Positions 36,191 through 47,120 of a DNA stretch of 64,000 bases are shown one piece after another. The translations under genes and the position numbers were made by a program. Positions within the stretch are counted from its first letter, which is position 1, and every line of letters starts with the position of its first letter. Under the pieces are notes generated by a model, which ran no database searches, had not been told where the DNA came from, and saw only the letters and a list, made by a program, of their open reading frames with translations. Origin of the DNA: Pseudisothecium myosuroides (Eukaryota > Streptophyta > Bryopsida > Hypnales > Lembophyllaceae); contig OX637290.1 of assembly GCA_951799445.1 (NCBI GenBank), positions 1,490,501 through 1,554,500 of the forward strand. The letters run 5' to 3'.

Positions 36191-37523
36191 GGAAGGCAAT
36201 CCATTTCTGATCACCTTCCATTTTGGCAGTATAAGGTGCCTTCTTTCTGTGCACTTTAGATGAATAGTAACCAATTATGGTGCAATTCTTGACGCAATTG
36301 TGGCGGATGATGATTGCATTGGCTACAAGTCTCTCAATATTGCAACCAGCCCTTGGTCAAGTTTGTTTTTAGTCCATGGTCTATATCACTGGTATGGGAG
36401 GAACAATAATCTTCCGCTAAAAAATTCATGGTAATTCTCTTTTGAGAAAAAAATAAAAAATCTAAATTTTTTTATGGAACCCTTTCAAACTATATTTTTG
36501 CACAAGGGAAAATTTCCCCATTGAAGAAACCCGCCCTGAAGATATGTGTAATTGCTTAACCCCTAAAGGACCAAGGCTTTTTTTTCTGCCAAAAAACACT
36601 CAAAACTGCCGTTTCTATAGCAAAAAGTAAAAAAAATTGAAAATTGTTTTTTTTTCACATCTAACCGTAGGATCTGATACCTAACTAGTATGAGAGTGTG
36701 TGGAAAAAATTTCAGAATTTTTGACTGCACAGATTGCAAGATATCTGCGTTTAAAGTGAAAAAAACAAGTTTTTCAGCACATTGCGGGACTGGATTTTTT
36801 GACTTTGAACATTTTTAACTTAAAATTTTTGCACTACAGCGTTTTGAGCTTTAAATCTTTATAGTGGATAATTGAGCTGAGAGTCTAGGAAAAAAAACAA
36901 AATTAAAAAAAAACTTAATTATCATTCTTAAAAAAATTGTTAAGTAGAAGTAGGTATGAGATAGAAGGAAAATCTAAAATATTCATATATTTTAAATGGA
37001 ATTAAATTGCACTAATCCCAATGGTGAGATTGTTCTAGAAAGTAATATAAACCACGCAAAAAAAAAAAAATTGAAAAATATGAAAAATTGCATTCAAAAA
37101 TGAATCCTACAAGTTATTTTTTTTCAAGAAGATGCTCTAACTGCCCGAAAAACAAGAATGTCCATAACTTTCTCATAACACATCCAAATGAAATGAATCA
37201 AAGCTTTCCAGATAGGCAAAAATATAATCTATGAGAAAAAAAATATTAAAAAAAAAATTCAAATTTTTGTCCATTTTTTTTTTGCTGCCCGAGCTGCCCC
37301 GCGTCCCCTGTTTTGAGCTTATTTGGTCATAACATTTGTTCCCGGGCACCGATTGTGAAAAAAATTATATTCCCACAAAGCTCATCAGTTTTTCTATCTC
37401 CAAAAATTTTTTCCAAAAATCACGACAAAATTTCAGCCCGTAGGTACCTGCCCGAAAACGCATTTGTCCCCCGAAGGGACAACGGTCCTTTAGGGGTTAA
37501 ATGACCAGAAATGGGTTGCCTCC
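36191..37523. mobile_element. MITE-like repeat, GGAGGCAACCC family, copy 3, interrupted
   Basis: Starts GGAAGGCAATCCATTTCTGA and ends AGAAATGGGTTGCCTCC. Removing the 937-bp nested element and one TTAA leaves 392 bp, matching copy 2 (395 bp). Landmarks shared with copy 2: TTGCAACCA, TTGGTCAA, TTCATGGTAATT-type word, GTGAAGAAAC/TTGAAGAAAC. Confidence 0.7.
36560..37496. mobile_element. piggyBac-like non-autonomous element nested in a MITE, 937 bp
   Basis: Flanked by TTAA at 36556-36559 and 37497-37500. Left CCCCTAAAGGACCAAGGC and right, reverse-complemented, CCCCTAAAGGACCGTTGTCC: a perfect 13-bp inverted repeat. The two uninterrupted paralogues of the host repeat (8297, 36116) have a single TTAA, so TTAA was duplicated on insertion. 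The interior is homologous to 17756-18675. No transposase. Confidence 0.88.
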
Positions 37524-38152
37524 AATAGCCCAATTTGGAATCCTCTTTCAATTGCAAACAAGATCCAACAAAAACTAAAACAACTCTTCAACACAAACCA
37601 TATCCAAATTAAAGCACTTTGATTCACACTTGGTTAGTAGGAGTAGTAATACTAGAAATGAATATGGACACCCCCTTGGACCACATTCACTGAGAACCTT
37701 CATGAGGTCGTCTTCACCTGCACTGATCATACATCTCTTCACCTTTCTTATCATGGTGATAAAACAGAATGCCCCTTAGGCCCTTACTACACATGGTGAT
37801 ACTAAAGAGGTCACCTTCCAATTGATAATAAAAAAAAACCAGACACACTATGAGGTATGTCGTCCATAAAGGCCTGGGCTCTAAAAGCATTCACCTCGTG
37901 AACTCTACACTATTTTATACATTTTGCTTTTTCATGGCTCCACCAATGTACAAACAGTGTACATTTCAGGGGTGGATGCTTTTAGTGACCATAGTGTTTA
38001 TACTTCCAAAATTCAAAAGTAACTCCGCGAAGCTCCAAAAAATATGAAACGACTTGAGTTAGATGCCAATTCCATTTGTCTTCGAAGGAAAATGTACAGA
38101 AAATACTTTTCAAGAAGTCTAACTTCCCAAAATCAATTACCACTCTAACTCT
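37524..38152. other. Non-coding
   Basis: No gene supported. A 65-codon frame near 37850 is not recognisable. Confidence 0.35.
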
Positions 38153-38154
38153 TA

Positions 38155-38424
38155 AGGTAGGCATCCCTAATGCGCCATTGACCTTAAAGTGCCATCTTCA
38201 GTGTGTGTACATCTCCAAAATCAGTTATGTACCTTTGTGAAAGAAATGCTTTTAGAACCAAACTTTGTTCCGTCGTAACTTTTGCATACAGTATCCAAAT
38301 GTCGCGTTCTTTGGTACGTTGGAACCTCCTTTCCCTTGCCAATAAGAATATATAAGAATTTGAACAGCCTAATAGTAGTAATTAGGCACAGTAGCAATTA
38401 GTGGCGGTTTTGGGATACCTACCT
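38155..38424 (+). mobile_element. MITE, GGTACACCC family, 400 bp upstream of a gene
   Basis: 270 bp flanked by TA. Ends AGGTAGGCATCCCTAA / TTTGGGATACCTACCT. The interior is collinear with the 6323 copy. It lies just upstream of the lumen-protein start at 38821 and may be within its promoter. Confidence 0.75.
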
Positions 38425-38820
38425 TAAATGGGTGCTTCATGAATCTCTGCTCATCAGTCTCACTGCTAATAAGCTCATAAGCTTATTAATCTCTGAAGCT
38501 CCCCTGCCGCCTCAGTGGCCCTATCCCCCTCCCCTTTTGCATGAGGCCTTCCACCACTTGTCACTTGTCTCCACCGTGACTGCGCCACTTGTCGACCATG
38601 ACCCCATCCCTTCTGGCTTCTTATACTCCCCACGTACACCCCAACACTCCCACAACGAAGAAGATAGACCAATGTCGCTCTGATCATATATTACTATCTT
38701 ATCACATTCCGTCTCTCGCATTATCCACACATTACTTGTGTGAGTCGCCATTTCCATTACCAGTACCATTTGCATTTGCATTTCCATTTCCACAAGAACG
38801 TACTAGTCGCAAGTGCAACC

Positions 38821-40215
38821 ATGGCCACCATGTCGACAGCACTCGCCGTGTCCACCAGCCTGGAGCTTTCGAGCAAAGCGGCCTTCAGTGGTGGCAGCAG
38901 CAGCAGCTGCAATGTAGTGCAAGGTGCGCCCTTGGCGAGAGCTGGGACGCGTGGGGGGAGCATCCGCGCGAGCTCCAAGAATTCAGAGGTAAGTAGTGCG
39001 CAGTGTGTGATGTATGGCCGGGGGAAGCAATGCGCATGGATGCTTGAGCTAATACATGGTGATGGTGGTAACAGTGTACTGTGATTGATTCGTTTTGGTT
39101 AATTTGGGGCTCTCTGTGGTTATGAATTTGGTTGTTATGTGCTGCATGTGATTCTTTTCTGTGTTGCAATTTGCGTTCTGTGGATGCGGTATGAACTTGG
39201 TTGCCATTTGCTGTGATTCTTTTCTGTTTTGGTTTTCTGTGGACGCGGTTATGAATTTGGATCCGGTGTTTGCTCAGGAGGCAAGGCCCGCAAGGCGAGA
39301 GGTGCTCGCGGGCATTCTTGCAGCTGGCGCTGCGTTGGGAGTTTCCAGCCAGCGAGCGTTGGCGTCCGACAACCCTATTGGTGATGTGCAGGGCGCAGTG
39401 GACGAAGCTGGCGCTGGTATTAAGAGACGAATTGATGGAATCTTCGGCAAGAACTCGGTACGAGCATGGAAAACGCTATGCATCACGTATTTCTTCATTT
39501 GGAATTTGAGAATGTGCGTGCATGTGGGCGGTTGTGGAAGTAATGGGGATTGGGCGTGTGCCGTAATTCTTCACTTAGGACTTACCAATGCATGTGCCTG
39601 TGGGAGAGTTCGGAATGAGTGCGGATTGGGCGTGTGCTGAAATTTTTATCTTAGCATCTGCCAATGAGTGTGCATGTGAGGAATTTCGGAATGAACGTCG
39701 ATTGTGTGTGTTCCGTAATTCTCTTCACTTAGAATTTGCCAATGCGAGTGCACGCGAGCGATTGTTGAACTGACTGTGAATCCTATGGCTTCATGCAGCC
39801 TTATCCGAAGGCCAACACGCAGGTGACAGGCAAGGGAGCTGTCGCGGACGCAAAAGGTCGCGTCAACAACTTCCTGCAAAAATCGCAGAACCCCCTCGCC
39901 ACCAACATCGAGAAAGGCAGCAAAGATGCCGTCTCTGCCTTCGGTCCCAACCCCGCGAGCAACCGCGCAGGAAAAGAGTTTCTCGGCAAGGACAGCACTC
40001 GCGTGGACGAGGCGACTAACAAGGTGAACGCGGCTACGGAGAATCTCAAGGGCAAGGCCGTGGAAGCTTTCGGTGACACAAAGGGCGCCGCACAGGACGT
40101 AGCGGGAGCGGCCAAGGATGCTGCGCCTGATGCGCCGCAGGCACCAGGCTCGGACTTGTTCAAGGGATTGGCGAACAAGATTGAGGATGTCAAGAGCAAT
40201 CTGCCTGGACAGTAA
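38821..40215 (+). CDS. Predicted thylakoid-lumen protein, Tat-type bipartite signal, LEA-like tail; three exons
   Basis: Exons 38821-38988, 39278-39457 and 39799-40215 with GT-AG introns, all phase 0; 254 residues. Residues 1-56 are rich in Ser, Ala and Thr with few acids, typical of a stromal transit peptide. Residues 59-85 then give RPARREVLAGILAAGAALGV followed by SSQRALA: twin arginines 62-63, a hydrophobic core, and an ALA cleavage site before Ser86, the lumen signal of the cpTat pathway. The mature part (about 169 residues) has no cofactor motif that I recognise. Its last 80 residues are Ala/Lys/Asp-rich with repeats such as NKVNAATENLKGKAVEAFGD and AAQDVAGAAKDAA, which resemble LEA-like amphipathic helices. 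The first of two close ATGs (38821) is used. Targeting is well supported; the function is unknown. Confidence 0.8.
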
Positions 40216-41192
40216 ATGCAAAGAGTTTTATTTATGACGTTTGGTTGTGATGATGAGTGCATTTTGTGTATGTGACTTGGGAGTGTAGAATAGCACGCGA
40301 CGTAAATGTGCAAGTGAAGAGCAGGCATCGAACGGGGTGTTGCATGTACAAACCAGGACGTGATCTTGGCAGACTGAGTTGTGTTTGGATATTGAATGGC
40401 AGAGATCGGCTTTTTCCCTTTAAGTTTGGTGCAAATCTTGTCAACAGGATGATTGTGATGCGGTGTTTGTGTCTGCATGTATGAACTAGGAGTTATTTTG
40501 GGAGGATTTAAGTGAAGAGCAGGCTGAGAGTGGGTGTTTCAAGTACTGTACAAACAGGCTGTAAGTGGTGATATTGGGACAAGTGTGTTTGGACATTGGC
40601 AGAAATCGGCTTTTTCCCTTCACTTTCGGATGTTATGAGGAACCTGCTTGGGCAGTAAATGCAAAACGTTGTTTTATTTTGTGACGTTTAGTTGTGATGA
40701 TGAGTGCAATTTGTTTATGTGACTATGGGAGTGTAGAATAGCACGCGATGTAAATGTGCAAGTGAAGAGCTGGCATCGAACGGGGTGCTGCATGTACAAA
40801 CCAGGATGTCATCTTGGGAGACTGAGTTGTGTTTGGATATTGAATGGCAGAGATCGGCTTTTTCCCTTTACGTTTGGTGCGAATCTTGTCAACGGGATGA
40901 TTGTGATGCGGTTTTTGTGTCTGCATATATGAATTACGAGTTATTTGGGGAGGATTTGGTTGTGATTGAGTGCATTCTGTGTATTTGGCTTCTGAGTGTA
41001 AAATTTGTGAGTGTAGAATAGTAATCGACTTGAATGTGATATAAATTTGCTAGTGAAGAGCAGGCTTCGAGTGGGTACTGCATGTACTGTACTGTACAAA
41101 TCAGGAGCTGATATTGGGAGAAGTATGTTTGGACATTGGCAGAAATCGGCTTTTTCCCTTTATTTTCGGATGTTATGAGCAACCTGCTTGGG
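40210..41192 (+). repeat. Tandem duplication of the 3' end of the lumen-protein gene
   Basis: CAGTAAATGCAAA, the last Gln codon plus stop at 40210, recurs at 40653 and 41193, each time preceded by AACCTGCTTGGG, so the final codons (Asn-Leu-Leu-Gly-Gln-stop) were copied along with the 3' untranslated region. Units are 443 and 540 bases. Within each unit a sub-repeat of about 110 bases (GTGAAGAGCAGGC ... AATCGGCTTTTTCCCTT) occurs twice. The array is non-coding apart from those copied codons. Confidence 0.85.
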
Positions 41193-42066
41193 CAGTAAAT
41201 GCAAAAGTAAATTGTATTCAGAGTGTTCAAGTATGAGGATGAATATTTGTAGCTTGTAAACATTTGTAACAAGTGTAGAATAGGAAAGCAAGTGAATTGT
41301 ATTATAAAACTAAAATTGGAAGATCTGGATTTGTATATTCATTGTCAAACAACTGCTTTGCTTATATTTTTGCATGTCCATAGAATGTGATGTAAACTTT
41401 GTATCTATGGCTCATGAATGTGATCTGTTTTTTTTTTTATGGGTTTTTGCAAAAGAATGACAAATCAAGAAATATTACTCATGCATTTTGGTCAATTCAT
41501 TTTTAAAAGACCAAAAATACATTATTGGTGGTCAAAGCAATAACATATAACTTCCCATTGTTGTTCCTAAGGCCAGACTATTCTTGTCCATTTGGGTGCA
41601 AATGTGGCTATGTCAATTCCCTACATGTTTGCAATGACTATCCAGAAGCTTCCATCGAGATTGAGAATAAAGAATGTACCTTTTGCCATGTGTACAAATC
41701 ACACAATTATCTTCATTGAATTCATGAATCGAGATTGAGAATAAAGAATGTACCTTTTGCCATGTGTACAAATCACACAATTATCTTCATTGAATTCATG
41801 AATTAGCCACTTTTCAACCCAATTCCAACCCAATAATGGAATCTCCTTCCAGACATGCCCCCAGCACATTCAATTTCATTTGGAAAAACCGCTTGTTTCC
41901 ACAGGTCATTCTCGAAGTAAGGTACATGAGAATCGTTCACGACAGTGTTGAACTCAAAAAGGTAAGATTATAAAACATCAAAAAGTGCCGTAATACCTAC
42001 AGAGGGGCATGATTTTCCCCCGTAATATCTACAAAAGAGCTTGACTTTCCCTGAAGCTTTCAGCAC
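41193..42066. other. Non-coding between the lumen gene array and the B3 gene
   Basis: Contains a third partial array unit and the 74-bp tandem duplication. 41800-42066 includes the probable 3' untranslated region of the minus-strand B3 gene. No other gene seen. Confidence 0.4.
41655..41802. repeat. Perfect 74-bp tandem duplication
   Basis: TCGAGATTGAGAATAAAGAA begins identical 74-base units at 41655 and 41729. I find no difference between them, so the event is recent (or an assembly artefact). Confidence 0.9.
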
Positions 42067-45066
42067 TTAATCAGAATCCTCTCTTCCAAACACTTCTTCT
42101 AAGACAGACGGTTCTGTATTGGCAGAATTGACTGCATTTCCAATGAAAGTCCCTGCAGTTGCCAGAGGTGGAGCATCTTCCATCTCTTGCTTTACAGAGC
42201 CAACGCTCTTGCTGGGAGTGGTGTTTAACTCACCAGAACTTTGATTCATTTCTCGACTTCTGTTACGCGTTGTTGGTCTCCTCCAAGGAGAACGATGCTG
42301 ATCCTCCAATTGATCCGCATTGGGAGAATCGGATGCATGTTTCTCATTTTGCAGCCCCCGACTGTTGCCCTGTGAAGTGGACGATCTCCTATAGACCTCC
42401 GTAATCACAGAAGGCTGTTTTTTCTTTTCCCTGAAAAATTCCGTGAATTCAGTATCGACCTCGGGGTTTGACGATCCATCCTTGCGTTTCTGTTTTTGTT
42501 TCTGTTTCTGTTTCTGCTTCTGCTTCCGCAGCTTTTTCAATCCCTGAGCCTGCAGGGATTATAATCATATTTCAGGGACTGACATCACATATTCAATGAA
42601 TCACAAGCTTCACTTAACAGAAATCACTTCAGCGTAGACCTGAAATATGTCACTAAGCTGTAAACTGATCACATCAAGAGACATGTAAGGTGACTAAGCT
42701 AACCCTGGTACCAAAAGAACAAGGATTATTAATTTACCAGATAAAGATCTAAATTCAATAATTTACTGACCTGAGCCAATCGCCTCCTCTCCTCGAAGTA
42801 CTGTTTCTTTGTACCTTCAACAACGTTGTAATAGACCGCCCAACCTGCTTTCCCCGTGAGAGTCACCTTAACATCCACTACACGAAAAATGTGAACGAGA
42901 AACGTGACGCTTTCTGGTCTTGGATCTACGAGCTCAAAAACAACAACATCATCCTCTTCCAAATAATGATCAAGAGTGAAATTCTTCCAGAAGATCTTCA
43001 TCCCACAAATATTAGTTGACCATGATTTTCCTTCCTGGTCAATAAGCGTCGCATGGTACGATCCCTTTGTTGCAGAGACCATATTGTCCCTGTAGAATGG
43101 AGTTGGAGGGAACTGCAAAACAAGACAATCTGTACTTGTCAAATTCAAATTCAAGGTTGATAATTACTTCAAAATTTACATATCAATGTCAAATAACTAC
43201 ATGGACATGCTGAGGATATGATTAAAATAACCTGAAGAGCAGGTCAATCCCAACACAAGGTATTTTAACCCAAACGTATAACATTATACAAATGAGGAGT
43301 CTTCACCGCAAAAGATTAATATGCTGACACGAGGATACTGAAAATACATAATGTTCGCAATTAACACTAAAGGTCTAGTGTCCGACAGTTGTTAAACAGT
43401 ATTCTAACAGTCCCTTGTGCAGTTCACGGAAACATAAACCACAACCTGAATGAATTCAGAACATTAGTCTGAGAGAAAGGCTTACCAACTTCAGGGAACG
43501 GTAACAACTGTCTTTATGCAGTTGCTTTAAGAAACTGGGATACTTGATTTGAACCTGCCGCGCTTTTTCCAAGGTCTTAACTTTCTCAGATTCAGTCACT
43601 GGACGTCGTCTAGAGACGTATGTTCGGCCCCTCTTTGTCCCTGGCTTATGCCAATCGTGTCCATGTCTTTTGACAATGTATCCCTCGACCAGAAGACCAG
43701 CACTGAGGCCATTCATCTCATCATCGGCACTTGCAAGATCGGTCTCTGATTTAATCCTCATAGAAGGTCTGCCTCTTTTCCTCTTAATTTCATCGTCTGC
43801 AGATCGGTACTTCTTTCCTGCAATTTTATTCGAAACCTGATCGTCCTCCACCCCATCCTCACCATCTTCATCGTCCTCATCTTCGTCCTCTGTATTGCTG
43901 TCGCTATACGCAGCATAATCGACAGCGCTTCTCTTCCTAGCACGATGTGAATGAGATTTTCCTGGAGACCATGCAGAGTCTGAAGTAGAGGGTGAAGATG
44001 CATCTGAATCTCCATTCTCTTCACTGTCGCTGGAGCTCTCACGAGTTGAGGCCTGAGGTGATGCCTGGCCTCCCAGGTCTTCAGCTGGAGTTTTCAATAC
44101 TGTGTGTTCGTATCGAAGCGCCCGTCGAGTCGTCCCTTGCAAGTTGTGTCCTTCATGGATAATCTCAGAATCAAACTTTTTCTTCCGTCTGGAAGACTCT
44201 GAAGCCTCCACAATGCCGTCAGAGACATCCATTCCCTCTAAATCATTGGGAACAATTCTGCTCTTCCGTCGCTCATTAACAGTAACGTCAGGTGTTCGGA
44301 TAGCTTGCCCGCTTGAGGTCTCTGAAAATACTTTCTCCACCTTCACCTTTGAGGGAAGAATGGGGCTAGCCGTATTTGTCCTTGAAGCTTTTGCTACCAA
44401 CCAATCCCGAGCCACACAAACTTCAATGTCATCATCGTCCTCTACCTTTGGAGTAACCGGTGGCGGCACTGTTTGAGATTGTTCAGCTTCAAGGTTAGCC
44501 GAAGTTTGAGGTTTTGTAGCAATCGAGGATGGGTTGCCCAGATTGTAGACTTGCACCAAGAATCGAGACCTCGCCACCAACGTGAAAACAATAACATGCC
44601 CAATGCCAATGTTGTGTGACTCTGCAAAATCTCTCCACTCAAAACCAAATCCCACAAAAAGATTGCCTCCAATCTTCACCCGATGTATTTCACTGTCTTC
44701 TTTTTCTTGCAATGTAACGGTCTTATCAAATCTAGAGCCATGGTCTTCCATAAATTCCATAGGAATTTCCTGCATCAACATGTAAAGTCAAAAGCAATCT
44801 AGAGACAAAGATCCAGAGACAAAGATCCAGAGACAAAGATCCAAAGACAAAAGTTTTGATCAAGCTCAAGGAAGTTTTATTGAAAACAAAGAATTTTCAA
44901 AACTTACAATCAAGCATCTGCGATTGGTGGGTAAGTTATTCTCCACGACAATCTGCGAGAAGAAGGGTGCACCACATGCACATACGATGGATTCACCAAA
45001 ACTCTTGCGAATTGGGTGAGAGCCTTTACAGCAAGCTCCACACAGCTCGGTCCTTGCATTTGCCAT
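42067..45066 (-). CDS. Two-B3-domain DNA-binding protein with AT-hook, REM-like; four exons
   Basis: Exons on the minus strand: 45066-44908, 44769-43486, 43112-42771, 42549-42067. All introns are GT-AG and phase 0; about 755 residues. A Cys-rich N-terminus (CGACC, CAC) precedes B3 domain 1, residues about 35-131: FFSQIVV, then EIPMEFMEDHGSRFDKTVTL, GFGFEWRDFAESHNI and GHVIVF, matching the REM/ARF-type B3 fold. The linker (about 132-462) has an acidic run (about 347-363) and KRKRGRPSMR (about 381-390), an AT-hook core. B3 domain 2, residues about 463-560: YPSFLKQL, FPPTPFYRDNM, WSTNICGMKIFWKNF and DDVVVFELV. The tail carries a KQ repeat (KQKQKQKQKQKQK) and is otherwise disordered. Expected nuclear, DNA-binding. 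Targets unknown. The acceptor of exon 4 could alternatively be six bases further in. Confidence 0.85.
44801..44842. repeat. 14-bp tandem repeat in B3 intron 1
   Basis: AGAGACAAAGATCC three times in a row, followed by a partial fourth unit. Confidence 0.9.
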
Positions 45067-45564
45067 CTTAGACTCTCAAGGAACCAGCTGTTGCATGCAT
45101 AGAAGCCAACTGTTTTATGACCAATTTATGATTTTGTAAACATTGAACAACGTGTACAATACAACCAAACCAACCTTGTAATGATCTACCTCAGATTATT
45201 CAATTACTACCTGAAATGAAAGCAGAGAAGGTCGTGCTTTACTTACAATCATAAATACGTGAATCTATCGTCAAACAGGCACTCCCACGGAAATTTTCAT
45301 CAGCACAAGGGGTCTGCGCATGAAACCCGGGGAAGCCCTGGGTTAAGCCCGGGTAAGCAGAAAGCTTACTCTTCCAGCTAATGTCTTGTCTTCATCATAT
45401 CCCTTTCTGCAATACGAAGAAAAACGGTTGCATTCAGAGTCAATATCAATTTAAACTCAAGACAGAATCCCAAACGCAACAGATGCTCCCAACCCGGTCT
45501 GTGCTACATTGCTTGCATAAGACAAGCTAGGAGACAAATAGTCACCAGTTCTCTAGAGAAAAGC
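45067..45564. other. B3 gene leader/promoter region
   Basis: No coding exon seen. The GC-rich inverted repeat CCCGGGGAAGCCCTGGG ... AAGCCCGGG near 45327-45355 stands out from the AT-rich context. Leader introns are possible. Confidence 0.35.
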
Positions 45565-45633
45565 ACGGCAAGCTCAACGATAATTTGCACTTCCAAGCTC
45601 CAGACGATACGGTAACATCAAAGATTGAAACTA

Positions 45634-45906
45634 TCACACTCGTGAGTTCTTATTTCTTGTGTTCGTTAACAGGAAACGCCACCGCAAAACTGCGCAATTG
45701 AGATGCAACAAGCCATACCACTCATCAGCCACAGACCCCAATGCAGCAAAACAGGACGTTTCTCCTCCTCCAATTTCAGAGAAAATACGGCTTGAAGCTT
45801 GAATCACGGTCTCTAATCCCGGATCACCCATGAAAAATCTCCGAAAATCAAGTACAACCACAAATTTACACGCGAAATGCTCGCATGAGCAAACCCTACA
45901 CGACAC
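45634..45906 (-). CDS. Possible upstream exon or small ORF in the duplicated block
   Basis: A minus-strand frame containing MGDPGLETVIQASSRIFSEI then GGGE, preceded by AGGGTTTGCTC-type leader sequence. It may be a leader ORF or first exon of a longer B3 transcript. Copy B keeps the ATGGGTGATCCGGG start but has small deletions that break the frame, which argues against strong constraint. No family recognised. Confidence 0.25.
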   Translation of the reverse strand: MSCRVCSCEHFACKFVVVLDFRRFFMGDPGLETVIQASSRIFSEIGGGETSCFAALGSVADEWYGLLHLNCAVLRWRFLLTNTRNKNSRV

Positions 45907-46321
45907 TGCACGACAAGCTACGCATGAACAATAGATTCCTTGCCATGAGAGTCTAACTCATACAATAAGAAACTGCCAAATTTGGATTAGCAATACAGTA
46001 CTTCAGTTGTAGCAATCCAGTGCAAGTTATTCACGCATTCTGATGAAGAGCCATACAGCTCAATATGGAATAGGGTTAGTTCAATTCTTACAACATACAC
46101 CCAGTGCAAACAAGCGCAAATGAAGAGAGCCACAACCCAATTCCAGAAGGTGTTGGATTTAGGGAGTACTGTCTGTCAGCCGCATAAGCTCGCATAACAT
46201 AGTTTACCAATGCATCCTTGAAGTCTGCCAACCAAAACTTTTTTTTTTTTGGAAACAAATGGACCAACCAAAACTTTTGAAGTTTGTAACTAAGGTAGGG
46301 ACTCCCAAAAGTGCCACTTTT

Positions 46322-47120
46322 TCTGCCACAATGTAGCTACTATTGCTAGTGTACTATGTGTTGTTACCACAGCCAAAATAAAGTAAAAGTAATCTTCTAA
46401 ATTTTTAACTCATAAAAGACTTTGAAATTCAATAACTTTTACACCATGAGTCGGAACAAAGCCCGTGCACCCCTCCTTGCCGAGGGCTTTCCGACTGTAC
46501 CAAGACCGCCACTGGGGGATACACGATCCCGGAGATCTCAACATATAACAAACAAAACAAAACAACAAATAGCCTCACTTAAGGTAAGGATTATTAGTTA
46601 CTACTAGTGCGCCTTCTGCCGTTGCCACAACCAAAATAAAAATAAAAGTAATTTTCTAATTTTCTAACTCATAAAAAACTTTGAAATTCAATAACTTTTA
46701 CACTATAAGTCAGAACGCCATGAAACAGAGCCTATACACCCCTCCTTGCCGAGGGCTTTCTGACTGTACCAAGAATGCCACTAGAAGATACACGATCCCG
46801 GAGATCTCAACATATATCAAACAAAACAAAACAACAAACAACCTCACTTAAGGTATGGATTATTAGTTACTACTAGTGTGCCTTGTGCCGTTGCCACAAC
46901 CAAAATAAAAGTAAAAGTAATTTTTTTATTTTCTAATTTTCTAATTCATAAAAACTTTGAAATTCAATAACTTTCACAACATAGGTCCAAACGCCACAAA
47001 ACAAGCCCATATACACCTCCTCATTGAAGGCTTTTCAACAGTACCAAGAATGCGACCAAGAACGTACAATCCTTGAGATCTCACCGTAACAAACAAAACA
47101 AAACAAACAACTGAAAGTAT
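46322..47120. repeat. Tandem array, three units of about 268 bp
   Basis: GGATTATTAGTTACTACTAG recurs at 46588 and 46857 (269 apart), with a third unit ending near 47120. Each unit carries CACCCCTCCTTG, AGGGCTTTC and AACAAACAAAACAAAACAA. Confidence 0.8.

Noticed and set aside
38690..38710. Light-responsive GATAAG box upstream of the lumen gene (CTTATC near 38697)
   Set aside because: A single 6-base match in AT-rich DNA is not informative by itself.
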